Positions 1-11,762 of a stretch of 64,000 bases of DNA are shown here, in pieces. Every line of letters starts with the position of its first letter. Position 1 is the first letter of the stretch. The notes below the pieces were generated by a model. The model was not told the origin of the DNA. It worked only from the letters and a program-made list of their open reading frames with translations, and made no database searches. The DNA is taken from NCBI GenBank assembly GCA_030844895.1, contig CM061233.1, positions 92,403,563 through 92,467,562 of the forward strand, written 5' to 3'. A program made the translations under genes and the position numbers. Source of the stretch: Ambrosia x helenae (taxonomy: Eukaryota > Streptophyta > Magnoliopsida > Asterales > Asteraceae).

Positions 1-699
1 GTTGGATCAGTTTCTCTATTTTAACAGTTCTTATTCATGAACACTTGTGTGTTGTAAATGTATCAAAGTAAATTGCACAGCGGAATATTAAAGTGTTCAA
101 GTTAAAGCATCACTTTAACAGGAGTTATGACTCCCCCTCAATCAATGAACTATGAAGTAAAGATGAGAATCAATAAATGAATATAACAGTAAATGCAGAA
201 TGATTCTCAGATATATATGAAAAGGTTAACTACAAAGTAATTTGAAGGAAAATGTTCAAGTCTTGGATAGATGTCTAAAATAGTGGGTGTAACCCCTCTA
301 TTTATAGACGAAAGATTACATACAAACTAAGTAATTAAAAAGCTTAAAATAATGTAAGATAATACTACAACAGGCTATAGTATCGAAACTTGAACAAAGA
401 CTTTAAGTAAACTAATATAATACTAAACTGCTGAGATTAAGGGCAGTTAGAAGCTTCTTAATGAAAGTGCTGATAAGTGACAAACTTCTGATGAAGGATC
501 TTCAGGAGTTTGTCTTCAGCAGTTTGTTCTTCAGATATTTGTTTGGTTTATCTTCAGAACTTCTGATCCTTTTACTCTTCAGAACTTTAGATATCTTTCA
601 CTTCAGCAGTTTTACAAAATGTCAGCAGTTTATACTGGCTTGTCAATCCTCTTTGACCCTACATGATGAAAGCACGAGCAGTCTGACAACGGTTCAATG
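1..699 (-). mobile_element. LTR of a copia-like retrotransposon (cut by window start)
   Basis: Read on the minus strand this looks like a promoter-bearing LTR. A TATA box (CTATAAATAG) lies at about 297-307. Upstream of it (about 460-620 in plus coordinates) is a cluster of related words built on CTTCAGnAnTT and CAGAAGTTCTGAAGA. Near position 134-145 there is a purine-rich GAGGGGGAGTC. The left end is outside the window. The right end is placed near 700, where sequence homologous to the next gypsy LTR begins. The 79-codon frame at 461-700 is the word array read through and is not a gene. The copia assignment rests on general appearance only; no coding domain is present. Confidence 0.4.
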
Positions 700-787
700 A
701 TTTGGGGGATCATTGGGTTAATCACACACATGCACGAGTCATGAATCCCGTTGTTGGTGAATTACATGAATTAGATTAAGTAACAAA

Positions 788-951
788 CATGAATTGATCT
801 ATATATGCTACATGATATGCAAATACGTGTTTAAACGGTGTTTAAGTTATTATACATGATTACATAGAACATGAATTGATCTATATATGCTACATGATAT
901 GCAAATACGCGTTTAAACGGTGTTTAAGTGATTATACATGATTACATAGGC
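788..951. repeat. 82-bp tandem repeat, two copies, inside LTR U3
   Basis: Two adjacent copies of an 82-bp unit, 788-869 and 870-951, differ at only a few bases (for example CGTG against CGCG near 826 and 908). The unit contains the core GTTTAAACGGTGTTTAAG, related to a segment in the homologous position of the minus-strand LTR. It therefore looks like a local duplication of U3 sequence. Confidence 0.85.
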
Positions 952-1035
952 TTGACCTATGTTAGGATTACATGTTCATGTGTTAGGATGTGTTAAAATG
1001 CGCTAAAATAACAAAACTGGAAAATCTGGAAGAAA

Positions 1036-1145
1036 CAAGTTTTGGTTCGACCATAAAGGGGGTCAAACCAGAACATGTGATGTTTATAAACTCCATTCGA
1101 CCTCAGCTAGTCCCCATTCGACCCCTGCATAGGGTCGAACCAGAC
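1036..1145 (+). repeat. GGTCGAACC word array upstream of LTR TATA box
   Basis: Five to six degenerate copies of GGTCGAACC or its complement GGTTCGACC lie in about 110 bp and stop just before the TATA box at 1151. The same word recurs downstream at 1935-2190. The position immediately upstream of the core promoter suggests a regulatory array or a promoter-linked minisatellite; function is inference. Confidence 0.6.
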
Positions 1146-1934
1146 CTTAGTATAAATATCACACTTTGTCATTTTCATCATTTCACCAACCCTAAACGCC
1201 TCTAAACACTCTCTCTCAACTTTAATCACTGGGGAAGGAGTTTTTGACCTTGTTTTTCACAATCTAACTTCCTATATCATAAACAAGCAAAGATCTAAGG
1301 TGTGCTCTTCATCCAAAATCCTTTTTAAACATTTTTTATTCGTTTTCATTAAACCCCAAAGGTCCAGATCTGTTTTAAGTTAGTTTTCACAATTATAAAC
1401 CTTTCTAACATCTTTCTAAACAAAACCTTATCATAAAACATGAGTTTTCATATGGATTAACATGTGTTAATGATCTTTTAAGTTATGTTATCTGTTGTTT
1501 GAGGTTTGTATGTTGTGTAGATGATATAGAGACATTCTAGGGCTCTTATTGATGATAAGATTTAGTCATCCTAGGCTATTAATAGTTGGATGATGATATC
1601 TTACTCATTTTGGGGATTTTGATAAATTTACGGATTGATTCATGATGTTACTAGGAATGATATGATTAGGGGTTTTGTTTCACATGATAATCTGAGCATG
1701 TTGGGTTAATTGTTGAATGATTTCAGAAAGTTTCCTAATTGGGTAAAGTTTTCATGCATGATGTGACGTTTTCATAATTTTTACCATTTTGGGTAAGTAT
1801 TAAAACTGATTGATTTTAGAACGAAATTGGTAGGGCTTTGTGGGGATAGGTTATTCATACTTGACTACTGTGTTTCGTGATGTTTTCGAACTGTTTAGAT
1901 GCATTTTGGTGCGTTTAAGAGGTTTTTGCAAACT

Positions 1935-2190
1935 GCAGGTCGAACCAGGTTTGATTCGACCTTTAGTGGGGTCAAACCAAGAACCTGAGGTTCGAACCTA
2001 GCTTCAATTGGGTCGAACGTACTTCAGTTATGTCAAACGAACATGATTTAGGTCGAATTAACACATGTTAGGGTTGAATTAACATGTATTAGGGTCGAAT
2101 GAACATATGTTAGGTTGTATGAACTTTCGTATGGGTCAAATGAGCCACAAAAGGTTCGAACCAGGAGAGATTGGGTCGAGCCTGGTCCTG
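1935..2190 (+). repeat. second GGTCGAACC-type array, in R/U5
   Basis: About ten degenerate copies of GGTCGAAC or GGTCAAAC, spaced roughly 20-30 bp, some followed by AACATGTTAGG-like spacers. The array lies about 0.8 kb downstream of the TATA box, so it would be transcribed. It uses the same word as the array at 1036-1145. Confidence 0.6.
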
Positions 2191-3192
2191 TTTCATGCTA
2201 ATTCTACCTTACAACTCTATATGTGCAATTTTTTATGCAAGCTAAGTATTTTGTGCTTGAAACTTATGTGTTAACCTTATTTACTTGATTAATTGATGTA
2301 ATGGGTCACCAACGGGATGTCAGGTCTATCTGGTATGTCCGGTTAACATTCAAACACATTTTTAAACACACATAGTCAAGATCTGGACAATCGGGGACTA
2401 GTTAACCTTTGGGTTAGTGGTCAAAACACGTACTTAAACTCATTGATAGGTCGCCATTAGTTGGGGCTATCACATACGTGTCGGATTACTTTTAAACAGA
2501 AGGCGCAATCTAAGGTGAGTTCACGGCCCCACACTTTACTGGTTTTGTTTTCGGGGGAGAAACATGCTTACACATTTTAAACACACATTTTCATGTTATA
2601 CTATGGCTATCATTATATTACTATACGACTCATCTAAATCCCACAGAAACCACTAATACGGGTATGTAGCAGGGAAATGTGGATAGATCTATTAGGCCTG
2701 ACAAACCCCACTCGACGGCTGGAGGCCAGGCGGGTGCATATTGTCTCGATCACACAATGCCTACCGGAGATGGCGGTAGTCCGAAAGGGTATCAAATTGT
2801 AACAAATCACAGTCAGCAATGGTTTCCATCGTAGTAGTAATATACCTAACGCCCAGCTAGCGTTCATACAGCATAGTAGTAACGGTAACGGTTTTAAAGG
2901 AATAACGAAACATTTATTGAAAAACCTGTGAACTCACCAGCATTATATGTTGACATTTTTAGCATGTTTTCTCAGGTCGCTAAGGTAGCAGCAGTCGGAT
3001 TAGGCACACGGAGTCGCACTTGCGTCTAGGATCATGTTTGGTTGTCAAACTTTGAACTCATGTTTTATCTTTACTTGGTTTGGTTTACGTATTTTCCTCA
3101 TATAGGTGTCGTTTATTGTGACCGTTAACTTGGATCCTGGTGTGTCACGCGCCTCGTGGTACAACCCGCATGTGGAATTTAAGGGTGTGACA

Positions 3193-3717
3193 GATTGGTA
3201 TCAGAGCCAATGGTTATAGTGAACTAGGACTGCATTTAGAGTCTAGTCTATAGCCGAGTCTCACACACATTAGACGGTCACACATATTTATAAGTCGTGT
3301 CATTTGGTAAACATACTAACCTTGTCGAGGTGTCGGTGTCCTCATCACACAGTATTATATTATCTATCTTTGGTTATTTCTACCTTTACTTTATCTTTTT
3401 CTTTGGGTTTGAAGACGAAGATGCTTATCATTTATGCACGGCAGTAGTGTACATTGGGGTGGCTTCGGCACATTCTCGAGATCTGTCCAGGATTTGGATA
3501 TATCCTCTCTATGCTCTAATGGACACACTTGCCTACACACACACACACTATCATGCACTAGCACTTGTTATAGTGCAACTTTGAGTGATTGTTCACTTTG
3601 GGTTCGTTATGCGATAAAAGTATCTTTTAAGAAAGTGGGTATCGGGTGACTTGAAGTTCTAGCTAGGAGCACGCCTAGAGGACCATGTAGATCGATTTAT
3701 CATTTCGGGTGCACACG
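3193..3717 (+). mobile_element. Primer-binding site and leader of the plus-strand gypsy element
   Basis: TGGTATCAGAGCC at 3196-3208 matches the usual plant tRNA-iMet primer site, separated from the LTR end by GAT. The leader that follows is the reverse-complement counterpart of about 8030-8493 in the minus-strand element. Homology stops abruptly near 3717, within GGTGCACAC, where minus-strand LTR sequence begins. No gag follows, so the plus-strand element is truncated here. ORFs at 3297-3649 are leader noise. Confidence 0.75.
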
Positions 3718-5262
3718 GAGCCTCATTTCGCGCGTTTATCCTTCCAAATCAACTGGCAATTAGGAAAGTCAGTTAGGAAATTAGGAGTTGTAATCGCATG
3801 AAGTGTATGTGAGTAGGGGCTAATCGCCTGGTATATAGGCGATTACAATCCCCTAATCACCTCATGCAGCAAGGAGCCTCATTTCGTGCGTTTAACCTTC
3901 CAAATCAGATCCGAAACATGTACAGTCACTCAACATCAAACCTAAATCATTAAACAACCCATCCCAAGTGAAAACCCCCCAATTTATCATCAATCTAATA
4001 GCCCTAACTGCAAACATTTCCCAAAATGGCAATATTATCATGAAAACATCACATCAACATGCAAAACTTACCGTAAACGGCAATTATCCAGATTTCATTA
4101 CATAACAATGTTATACAACAACATCCTACTGTTTCTACATGCTCCTAGAACAAACCTTAACCTCGTACAATCAACAAAACACATCATACCATCCTTAATC
4201 CTTCTAAATCATTCAAACGGGTCAAAACTCCTATTATCATCAATACTCAACCATGAACCTCCAAACTCATAAACAAACATGCTAACAACTTATCTATATC
4301 AGAAATACATTAAACACACAAGAATCCCCATGTTTTAACCATAAAAATCCTATCTTGCGTGATTACACCACATAAAACACATAATGCAAGATTAGACTTG
4401 TTTAACAACTGATTTCAAAGGTTTTCAAAGAAACAAACATCACAAAACCATGTCTAGACCTTTAAGGATCAATATAACAACATAACAAAGGTTTAGGATG
4501 GATAACACACCTTAGGTTTTGCTAAAGAATGATGTGTAAAGCTTCAAAGGATGGATTCTAGGGCAAAAACATGTTCCAGAGGTTGATTATGGTGTGGGAT
4601 AGCTTTGGGGCGAGTTAAGGTTTCACAAATGATGTTTTAAAACATAAGGGTGGTATTTATAGGCGTTTCTAATCGTCAAGAAAGTTTCATGAGAGTAGGA
4701 TATGTTATAGGCGATTAGGGCTCTTAATCGCCTATAAACACTAGTGATTAGGCCTAATCGCATGCTTGTAATCGCTTATAAGTCTCCTAATCGCTTATAA
4801 ACATTGTAATCGCTTATAAGATCACGTGATTACACGTAATCACCCATAAGGCCACGTGATTACACGTAATCACCCTTAACGCCACGTTTATTCGGGCTGT
4901 TGGCGCGTTAAACACTATTTTAACACATATAAGCACGTATTCACATACCGACAAGTCACATAATGATTATAAACACATAATGCATGATAACTAGCACGTT
5001 CACATTCGTTCACCAATCCTCGGGACCCGAGACTTGTGTATGTGCATTAACCCGGTGATTCTACCAATCGCCGACCCTTGTACACGCAGTTATAGACGGA
5101 ATCCCAATGACCTCTCAGAGCATTGTAATGACACCCGGTGATTTCTAAAATCATCCCAAACGACCAAACTGACCCAGATGAGTATAATGCTAAGAAAATG
5201 TTTTCACTAAGGTAGACTTGTATGTATGTAAATGTATTAACCTGAATTTGCCGGATGTCACA
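3718..5262 (-). mobile_element. 3' LTR (partial) of minus-strand gypsy element A
   Basis: From about 3755 this aligns with 9669-11267, the 3' LTR against the 5' LTR of the same minus-strand element. The terminal TGTGACA on the minus strand is at 5256-5262, followed leftward by the same U3, a TATA box (CCTATAAATACC, about 4652-4663), and AATCGCTTATAAG words at 4700-4880. The distal part of the LTR, corresponding to about 8510-9660, is missing, so the left end is truncated at the inverted junction near 3717. A short stretch (3719-3745) is repeated at 3870-3897. Confidence 0.75.
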
Positions 5263-5679
5263 TCAACCCCCCGTTGAAAGAATTTTCGTCCCGAAAATTG
5301 TCCGAAAATGAAAAGAAACCGATGAAAAGAAAGAAAATTTTTTTGGTTTTCACATCATCCCCCAGTTGAAAGGAATCTCATCCCGAGATTCACCCTGCTT
5401 CAACCGTAACCAGCATAGACCCAAGTACTCACTCAAATAAATGAATGAGGTTCCCTAGATCCCATTTAGTCCCCTCGTCCCCACAAGAACTCCGGTTCAA
5501 AACATGAACCACAATAAATCCAAACGATACGAAAGACGATCCGCACACGATCCAACGGAGCACCCAATGCTCGAAGCAACGCTTCCCAAGGAAACGAAAC
5601 GAAACGGAAATCACAAACATAGACGATAGAAACAAGTACTCCAAGCCGAGGAACCACTTCCTCAGGATGAATACAAGGT
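5263..5679 (-). mobile_element. Polypurine tract and 3' untranslated part of element A
   Basis: On the minus strand the LTR is preceded by a purine-rich CAACGGGGGGTTGA (about 5263-5274). A second similar tract, CAACTGGGGGATGATGTGA, lies at 5351-5369 and may be a duplicated priming site. The rest has no domain I can name. Confidence 0.55.
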
Positions 5680-6233
5680 AACTGCCACAAAAGTTAAACG
5701 AGCAACCCAACCCGATCGAAAATACGCTGAAGACTCCTTGTGATCGGTATAAACGACACATCAGGTACCGTACAAGAAATGTCTTCAGAATTCAGAACCA
5801 CACCGAACCACCCCCGGTTCCATGACGTAGAAAATGTAGTCCTCTACGCAGACTCTAAGTTGACGCTAATGCAAACGATAACCTCCTCGAACAGTGTCAA
5901 CACACAACCGAGGCCCAAAATAGGAACGCCATGATAATCAACGAAAATGCTTGTTCCCACAAGCAAAATAGGGTAAGGTTAGCAAATGCGGTTCACCGGA
6001 CCCATGAACCCCCGAAGATACGTTAGTGCGATCAAAAGGTGTGACCAAAAACTCAAAATGATCATAACAAGTTCGAAAGGAAACCGTCAATCACGAGACG
6101 TGATAACCTAAGTACCAGGTGTAGTCCATAAACATAACGCAACAAACACGCAAACCCAACGGCGCAAGAATCAAACCAAAATCCATACGTAACGCTCAAG
6201 AAAAGAAAACGTACCGGTATCGTCATCCAGATA
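5680..6233 (-). pseudogene. gypsy pol relic (protease, RT, RNase H scraps)
   Basis: Only fragments of a pol polyprotein remain, in shifting frames on the minus strand. Near 6165-6180 a protease-like FDSCA stands where family members have DSGA. Near 6010-6062 there is FEFLVTPF followed by a TN, which resembles the RT motif before FGLTNAP. Near 5739-5760 is VVYTDHK, the start of the RNase H-proximal block, followed by a one-base shift. The RT catalytic YxDD region and integrase are absent. About 3 kb of pol is therefore deleted and the element is non-autonomous. I read the fragments by eye. Confidence 0.6.
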
Positions 6234-7435
6234 TTATTGGGCCTCACCCGCATCAATCATGAAAACACGCGCGTTCCGATCGCCACCACCGTTGCCTCGA
6301 CCATCTACATTCGCATCCTGAATCAACTGTGGAAAGTTCCGCCTGAAATGTCTTGCCTCGCCACAATTGTAACATTCCTGATTTCCCCAAGTATCAGCCC
6401 GCACCTGCCCTGGCTGAAGAATGACCCTACAATCCTTAGCAACCTGCCCCACCAACTTGCATCTGTTACAACGAAACCCATCACAACGACCGCGATGATG
6501 AAATCCACACTGGTTACACAACGGAAGCTTCCCAGTATACCCTACTTGCTTCTACTAAGATGACGAACCCTCTGCCTCGAATTTCTTCTTGTTATTCCCC
6601 GGAGTCTCCATAGTAAACCCTTGGGAGGCAAAACACCCTCCTGAACCTTCTGATGAGTTAGCTTGTGAGCCAACCTAATCGTCCCCTGTAGGGAAACAGA
6701 ATCATTTGCGGTCACCAACCCGCGTATCTTGGGCACAAGCCTAGCAACAAATAACTCGATCCTCTTAAACTCAAGAGTAGAAGCATCCAAACACATAAGA
6801 GTCAACTCATGATATCTAGCAGTGTACCCCTCAATGTCCGATCCCACCATCTGATGATTCCACAACTCATGTTCCAACCTCTTAATCTCGTCCCTAGGAC
6901 AGTACTCCATCTTCAACTGAGACACAAACTCAAACCAAAGCATACCATGAGCTTCCACCAAGCCCATAACCTGAACATTAGAGTTCCACCATGTCAAGGC
7001 TTTTTCCTCAAAAGTACCAGAAGCAAACTTCACACGATCCACCATACGACACCCACAAAAAGTAAACGAAGACTCGACCTTCTCCAACCGCCGGAGTAAT
7101 CCCACTACTCCCTCAGAACCAGAAAAATTGTGCGGCTTGCAATCCATAAACATCTTATAGGTGCAAGAAGGAGTAGGTTACCTGTACCAACACACCAAAT
7201 GAGACAAAATGAATACCCCACACAAGATAAGAACAAGAGTAGTAGTAATCAAATTACCACCAAAGCCTTGCTGAGAAGCCTGAAAGGCAGCAAGGGCAAC
7301 AGACACATGTTGCTGGATCAGATTGTTCAGCTCGTCCTGGGTCATAGTGATGTCTGCACCGCCTTGACCCCCAGCACGACCGTCGTTGCCACCTCGACGT
7401 CCCCTAGCACGACCACCACCACGAGCAGCAGACAT
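6234..7435 (-). pseudogene. gypsy gag pseudogene (element A)
   Basis: A gag gene broken over three frames on the minus strand. 7435-7178 gives a Gly/Arg-rich amino end starting MSAARGGGRARGRRGG. 7153-6542 gives the Retrotrans_gag capsid domain, with FSGSEGVVGLLRRLEKVESS, FASGTFEEKALTWW and EYCPRDEIKRLEHELW. 6521-6234 gives the zinc-knuckle region. The knuckles are damaged: CNRCKLVGQVAKDC has Gln for His, and CYNCGEARHFRRNF lacks the last Cys. The frame breaks and the lost metal ligands show it is dead. It would have formed the virus-like particle core. The sequence type suggests a Tekay-like chromovirus, which is inference. Confidence 0.8.
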
Positions 7436-8509
7436 CCTCTGGAGTACAAAAGAACAAGATGTTCAGCTTCGTCACTAGTATCAACCACTTGCAGCATTGA
7501 TAAGGAATCATCCTGATCCGACCAATCCGTATTAACCATGAATCATCCAATCAGGATACCAAGCGTATAAGAATCCCCGAATGAATAATCATCCCAAAGT
7601 GTACTAAACCAAGTACAAGTGCAAGATAGTGTGCATAAGCAAGTGTGTCCATAGGAGCATAAGAGGAGGATGTCCGAACATTGGACAGGTCTTCAAGGTA
7701 CACTGAAGCCGCCCCAATGTACAATACCGCCATGCCATGAATCAACCAGTTGGTCCCTTCATTTCCAAATCCCGAAGAAGGAGGTAAGATAGAGAATAGA
7801 TAACCCAAAGAAAGAATACATGATGAACACATAAGTATGATGATAACATAGTCACCCCGACAACGTTAGCAAGTTCCCCCACTATGCCAACCCATAAACA
7901 TTTGACCGTCCAGTTACTAGTATAAACCACTAGCAACCACAAGATTTCAGACCCTAATTCTAGTCCGAGACCATCAGTCCAAATGCAGAGTCCACCAGGA
8001 TTTTCATGCATCCCACTTTATTATTTCGTGTGCACCCGAAATGATAAACCGTTCTACATGGTCCTCCATATGTACTCCAAATATGAAGTTCAAGTCACCG
8101 AACAAAAATACTCAAGAATGTATCACTACAAGTACAAAAGTAAGATGGTGTGTGTAGGCGAGTGTGTCCATTTCAGTATAGAAGGGAGATGTCCGAATCC
8201 TGGACCGATCTCAAGGATGTGCCAAAGCCACTCCAATGTGCACCACTCCCGTGTCCACAAGTCAACCTCTTCATTTCCAATACCCGGAGATGAAGAAAAG
8301 GTAAGAGTAGAAGATAGAGCCAAACAAGAATCAGAATTGATGATGTAACACATAGATGACATCGATGATACCGACACCCCCCAAAACCAGAAAGTGTACC
8401 ATGTAATAAGACTCGTAAGTATGTGATCGTCTAGTGTGTGAAACTCGGCTATAGACTAGACTCTACATGCAGTCCTAGTTTACTATAACCATTGGCTCTA
8501 ATACCAATC
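7436..8509 (-). mobile_element. Leader and primer-binding site of element A
   Basis: An untranslated leader runs from the gag start to the 5' LTR. The primer site on the minus strand (about 8494-8506) reads TGGTATTAGAGCC, one base different from the usual TGGTATCAGAGCC; the change is C to T, as expected from deamination in a silenced copy. Part of this leader (about 8030-8493) is duplicated in the opposite orientation at 3209-3717. The ORFs at 7551-8377 are leader frames without domains. Confidence 0.7.
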
Positions 8510-11267
8510 TGTCACACCCTCAAATTCCACATGCGGGGTTTTACCGCGAGTCGCGTGACAAACCAGGATCCAAGTCAACGGTCACAATAAACGACAACTA
8601 TATGATATGAAAACGACATAAACCATTCATTAAGTTCTCAAAATGTAATCACAATAGCGGAAGCATAAAACGTCTTTACAACTCGAAAAGTAAAAGTTAT
8701 TAATTTTGTAATGTTCAAAACCATGCAAGTGAAATCCTAGATGTCGTGCGACCCCGTGCGCCTATCAATGACTGCTACCTTAGCGACCTGAGAAAACATG
8801 CTAAAAACGTCAGCACAAAAAGCTGGTGTGTTCACAGGTTTTTAAGTAAAACGTTTCCAAAGGTTTGAATGTTCCATCATGTTACTGCTATGCTATACGT
8901 ATGCCAAACCCGGAACATGAAAACGCTAATACGACACTAGGTGTAAAACACCCGTGTGTAACCGAATTGCCAACCCAGGCATAACTAAACTACCAATCCA
9001 CGGTGAAGTGAACGGCCGAGCCCAGCCAACCGAACTACCGAACCCCGGCTAATTGAACTGCCGTCCAACGGAAAAACTGAACTATCGTATAGTAAGAACG
9101 CAAAGTAACACTAGCATAACATGATCAGCATGAAAGTAAGTACGTAGCATGTTTCTCCCCCGAAAATGTAAACATAGAAAGAAGGGCCGTGAAACTCACC
9201 TTAGGTTACTTTCTTCTAAAGCTAGTAAATTAGCTCAAATAGATAGTCCCAACTACCGTGACATATCATGACGAATGTATAAGATGTTAGACTAATAACC
9301 CGTAGGTTAATTAGTCCCCAATAGTCCATACCATAACTGTGTATGTTTGAAAATATGTTTGAACGTTTAACCGACCACACCAGACAAGACCCGACATCCC
9401 ATTGGTTACCCGACATTCCACGTGTTAGCCAAATACAAGATATCATGCATTCATATGCAATTATACACTTAACATGCGCAAAAGTTCACTAAGTCTATCA
9501 TACAGTTCAATTAATGCATATACAAGTCCAAACACGTCTTACCAGGTTATTAGACATGTCACGGGGTTCCTATCATGTTCCTAGGTGTCCAACCATGTTT
9601 CAAGATGTCAAAATACGCTTACAGTAGCAAGAAACGCGGTTAGGAATCAATTAGGTATTTAGGAAAGTCAACTGGCAATTAGGAAAGTCAATCAGGCAAT
9701 TAGGAGTTGTAATCGCATGAAGTGTATGTGAGTAGGGCCTAATCACTTGGTATATAGGCGATTACAATCCCCTAATCGCCTCCTGCAGCAAGGAGCCGCA
9801 TTTCGCGTGTTTAACCTTCCAAATCAGATCCGAAACATGTACAATCACTCAACATCAAACCCAAATCATTAAAAAACCCATCCCAAATGAAAACCCCCAA
9901 TTTATCATCAATCTAATAGCCTAATTGCAAACATTTCTCAAAATGGCAATATTATCATGAAAACATCACATCAACATGCAAAACTCACCCTAAACGGAAA
10001 TTATCCATATTTCATCACATAACAACGTTATACAACAACATCCTACTGTTTCTACATGCTCCTAGAACAAACCCTAACCTCGTACAATCAACAAAACACA
10101 TCATACCATACTTAATCTTTCTAAATCATTCAAACGGATCAAAACGCCTATTATCATCAATACTCAACCATGAACCTCCAAACTCATAAAAAAACATGCT
10201 AACAACTTATTTATATCAGAAATACATTAAACACACAGGAATCCCCATGTTTTAACCATAAAAATCCTATCTTGCATGATTACACCACATAGAACACATA
10301 ATGAAAGATTAGACTTGTTTAACAACTGATTTCAAAGGTTTTAAAAGACACAAACATCACAAAACCAGGTCTGGACCTTTAGGGATCAATATAATAACAT
10401 AACAATGGTTTAGGATGGATAACACACCTTAGGTTTTGCTAAAGAATGATGTGTAAAGCTTGAAAGGATGGATTCTAGGGCAAAAATTTGTTCCAGAGGT
10501 TGATTATGGTGTGGGATAGCTTTGGGGCGAGTTGGGATTCACAAATGATGTTTTAAAACATAAGGTTGGTATTTATAGGCGTTTCTAGTCGTCAAGAAAG
10601 TTTCATGCGAGTAGGATCTGTTATAGGCGATTAGGGCTCCTAATCGCCTATAAACACTTGTGATTAGGCCTAATCGCATGCTTGTAATCGCTTATAAGCC
10701 TCCTAATCGCTTATTAATATTTTAATCGCTTATAAGATCACGTGATTACATGTAATCACCCAAAAGGTCACGTGATTACACGTAATCACCTATAAGGCCA
10801 CATGATTACACGTAATCACCCATAAGGCCACGTGATTACACCTAATCAGCTATAAGGCCACGTGATTACACGTAATCACCCATATGGTCACGTGATTACA
10901 CGTAATCACCCATAAGGCGACGTTTTTTCGGGTTTTTAGCGCGTTAAACACTATTTTAACACATATAAGCACGTATTCACATACCGAAAAGTCACATACT
11001 GATTATAAACACATAATGCATGATAACTAGCACGTTCACATTTGTTCACCAATCCCCGGGACCTGAGACTTGCGTGTGTGCATTAACCCGGTGATTCTAC
11101 CAATCGCCGACCCTTGTTCATGCAGTTATGGACCGACTCCCAATGATTTCCAAAATCATTCGAAACGACCTAACTGACCCAGATAAGTATAATGCTTAGT
11201 AAATGTTTTCTCTAAGGTAGACTTGTATGTATGTAAAAGTATTAACCTGAATTTGCCGGGTGTCACA
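8510..11267 (-). mobile_element. 5' LTR of minus-strand gypsy element A (about 2.76 kb)
   Basis: Bounded by TGTGACA at both ends on the minus strand (right end 11261-11267, left end 8510-8516) and flanked on the left by the primer site. The TATA box CCTATAAATACC is near 10570-10580, making U3 about 0.69 kb and R/U5 about 2.06 kb. U3 carries a word array (10620-10925). R/U5 carries related words at 9700-9790. The sequence matches the partial 3' LTR at 3755-5262 with scattered differences and indels, so the insertion is not recent. Right-flank target duplication cannot be tested because the other end is truncated. Confidence 0.8.
10620..10925. repeat. AATCGCNTATAAG / CACGTGATTACACGTAATCA array upstream of LTR TATA
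   Basis: About a dozen copies of two interleaved words. One is based on TAATCGCYTATAAG. The other is a near-palindrome CACGTGATTACACGTAATCA repeated about every 30 bp between 10737 and 10920. The homologous array in the partial LTR at 4700-4880 has fewer units, so copy number changes between LTRs of one element. It lies directly upstream of the minus-strand TATA box near 10575. Confidence 0.8.
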
Positions 11268-11762
11268 TCATCCTCAAGGCCCAAACAAACAAGGCGTTTT
11301 GCACCTGGAAATGGCAATAGTAAAGATTAGCTTGCAAAATAAAAACAGATCCCTTTAGGGAATTGATCAAACATACTAATCTCTTCGAGTTTAAGATGAG
11401 GATTTGGGTGTGTGGTACAATGACCACGTTCATTAAACTACCTACACAGATGTGAGATCATGGGTTATTATTCTGCAAAAAAAAAAAAAAAGAAAGAAAA
11501 AAACATTTCACATATTTACATCAAAATATACAAACAACAATCAAATGACTTGCCATATCACCAAATTTTCCACATTTTATTTTCATGTTTGGAAGAAGCA
11601 CATGGATCCAGCTACTAAGTAAAATTAGGTTCCATTTTGTTTCTTGTTTACAAAGTAATTAGCTCGATTATTAACGGATTTGTAACCAACGAATCATGAA
11701 TCCAATAAACTGGCAGAGCAATTAATCTCATTACAGATGAACAAACATACCTAAGTACACAC
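11268..11762. other. Unassigned spacer
   Basis: Moderately AT-rich spacer between element A and the next LTR, with an A-run at 11478-11493. I see no ORF, terminal repeat or RNA gene here. Confidence 0.5.

Larger units (their letters stand above)
700..3192 (+). mobile_element. Ty3/gypsy 5' LTR, plus strand, left end uncertain
   Basis: The 3' end is exact: the LTR ends GGTGTGACA at 3192 and a tRNA-iMet primer site follows. Sequence at 2290-2480 and 2990-3190 aligns, after reverse complementing, with the minus-strand LTR at 8510-11267, so the two share a structural type though not a close sequence. A TATA box (TATAAATAT) is at 1151-1159. About 700-760 still resembles the 5' part of the minus-strand LTR, but the expected TGTGACA start is not seen, so the left edge is probably truncated against the copia-like LTR. 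The small ORFs at 990-1205 and 2634-2867 are chance frames. Confidence 0.6.

Noticed and set aside
3297..3649. Plus-strand frames after the primer site that could be taken for gag
   Set aside because: They lie in the untranslated leader, have no gag motif, and the inverse copy at 7990-8490 does not keep the frames.
10737..10920. CRISPR-like array
   Set aside because: The repeats are degenerate, the spacers are near-identical, and the unit is an LTR minisatellite in a eukaryotic genome.
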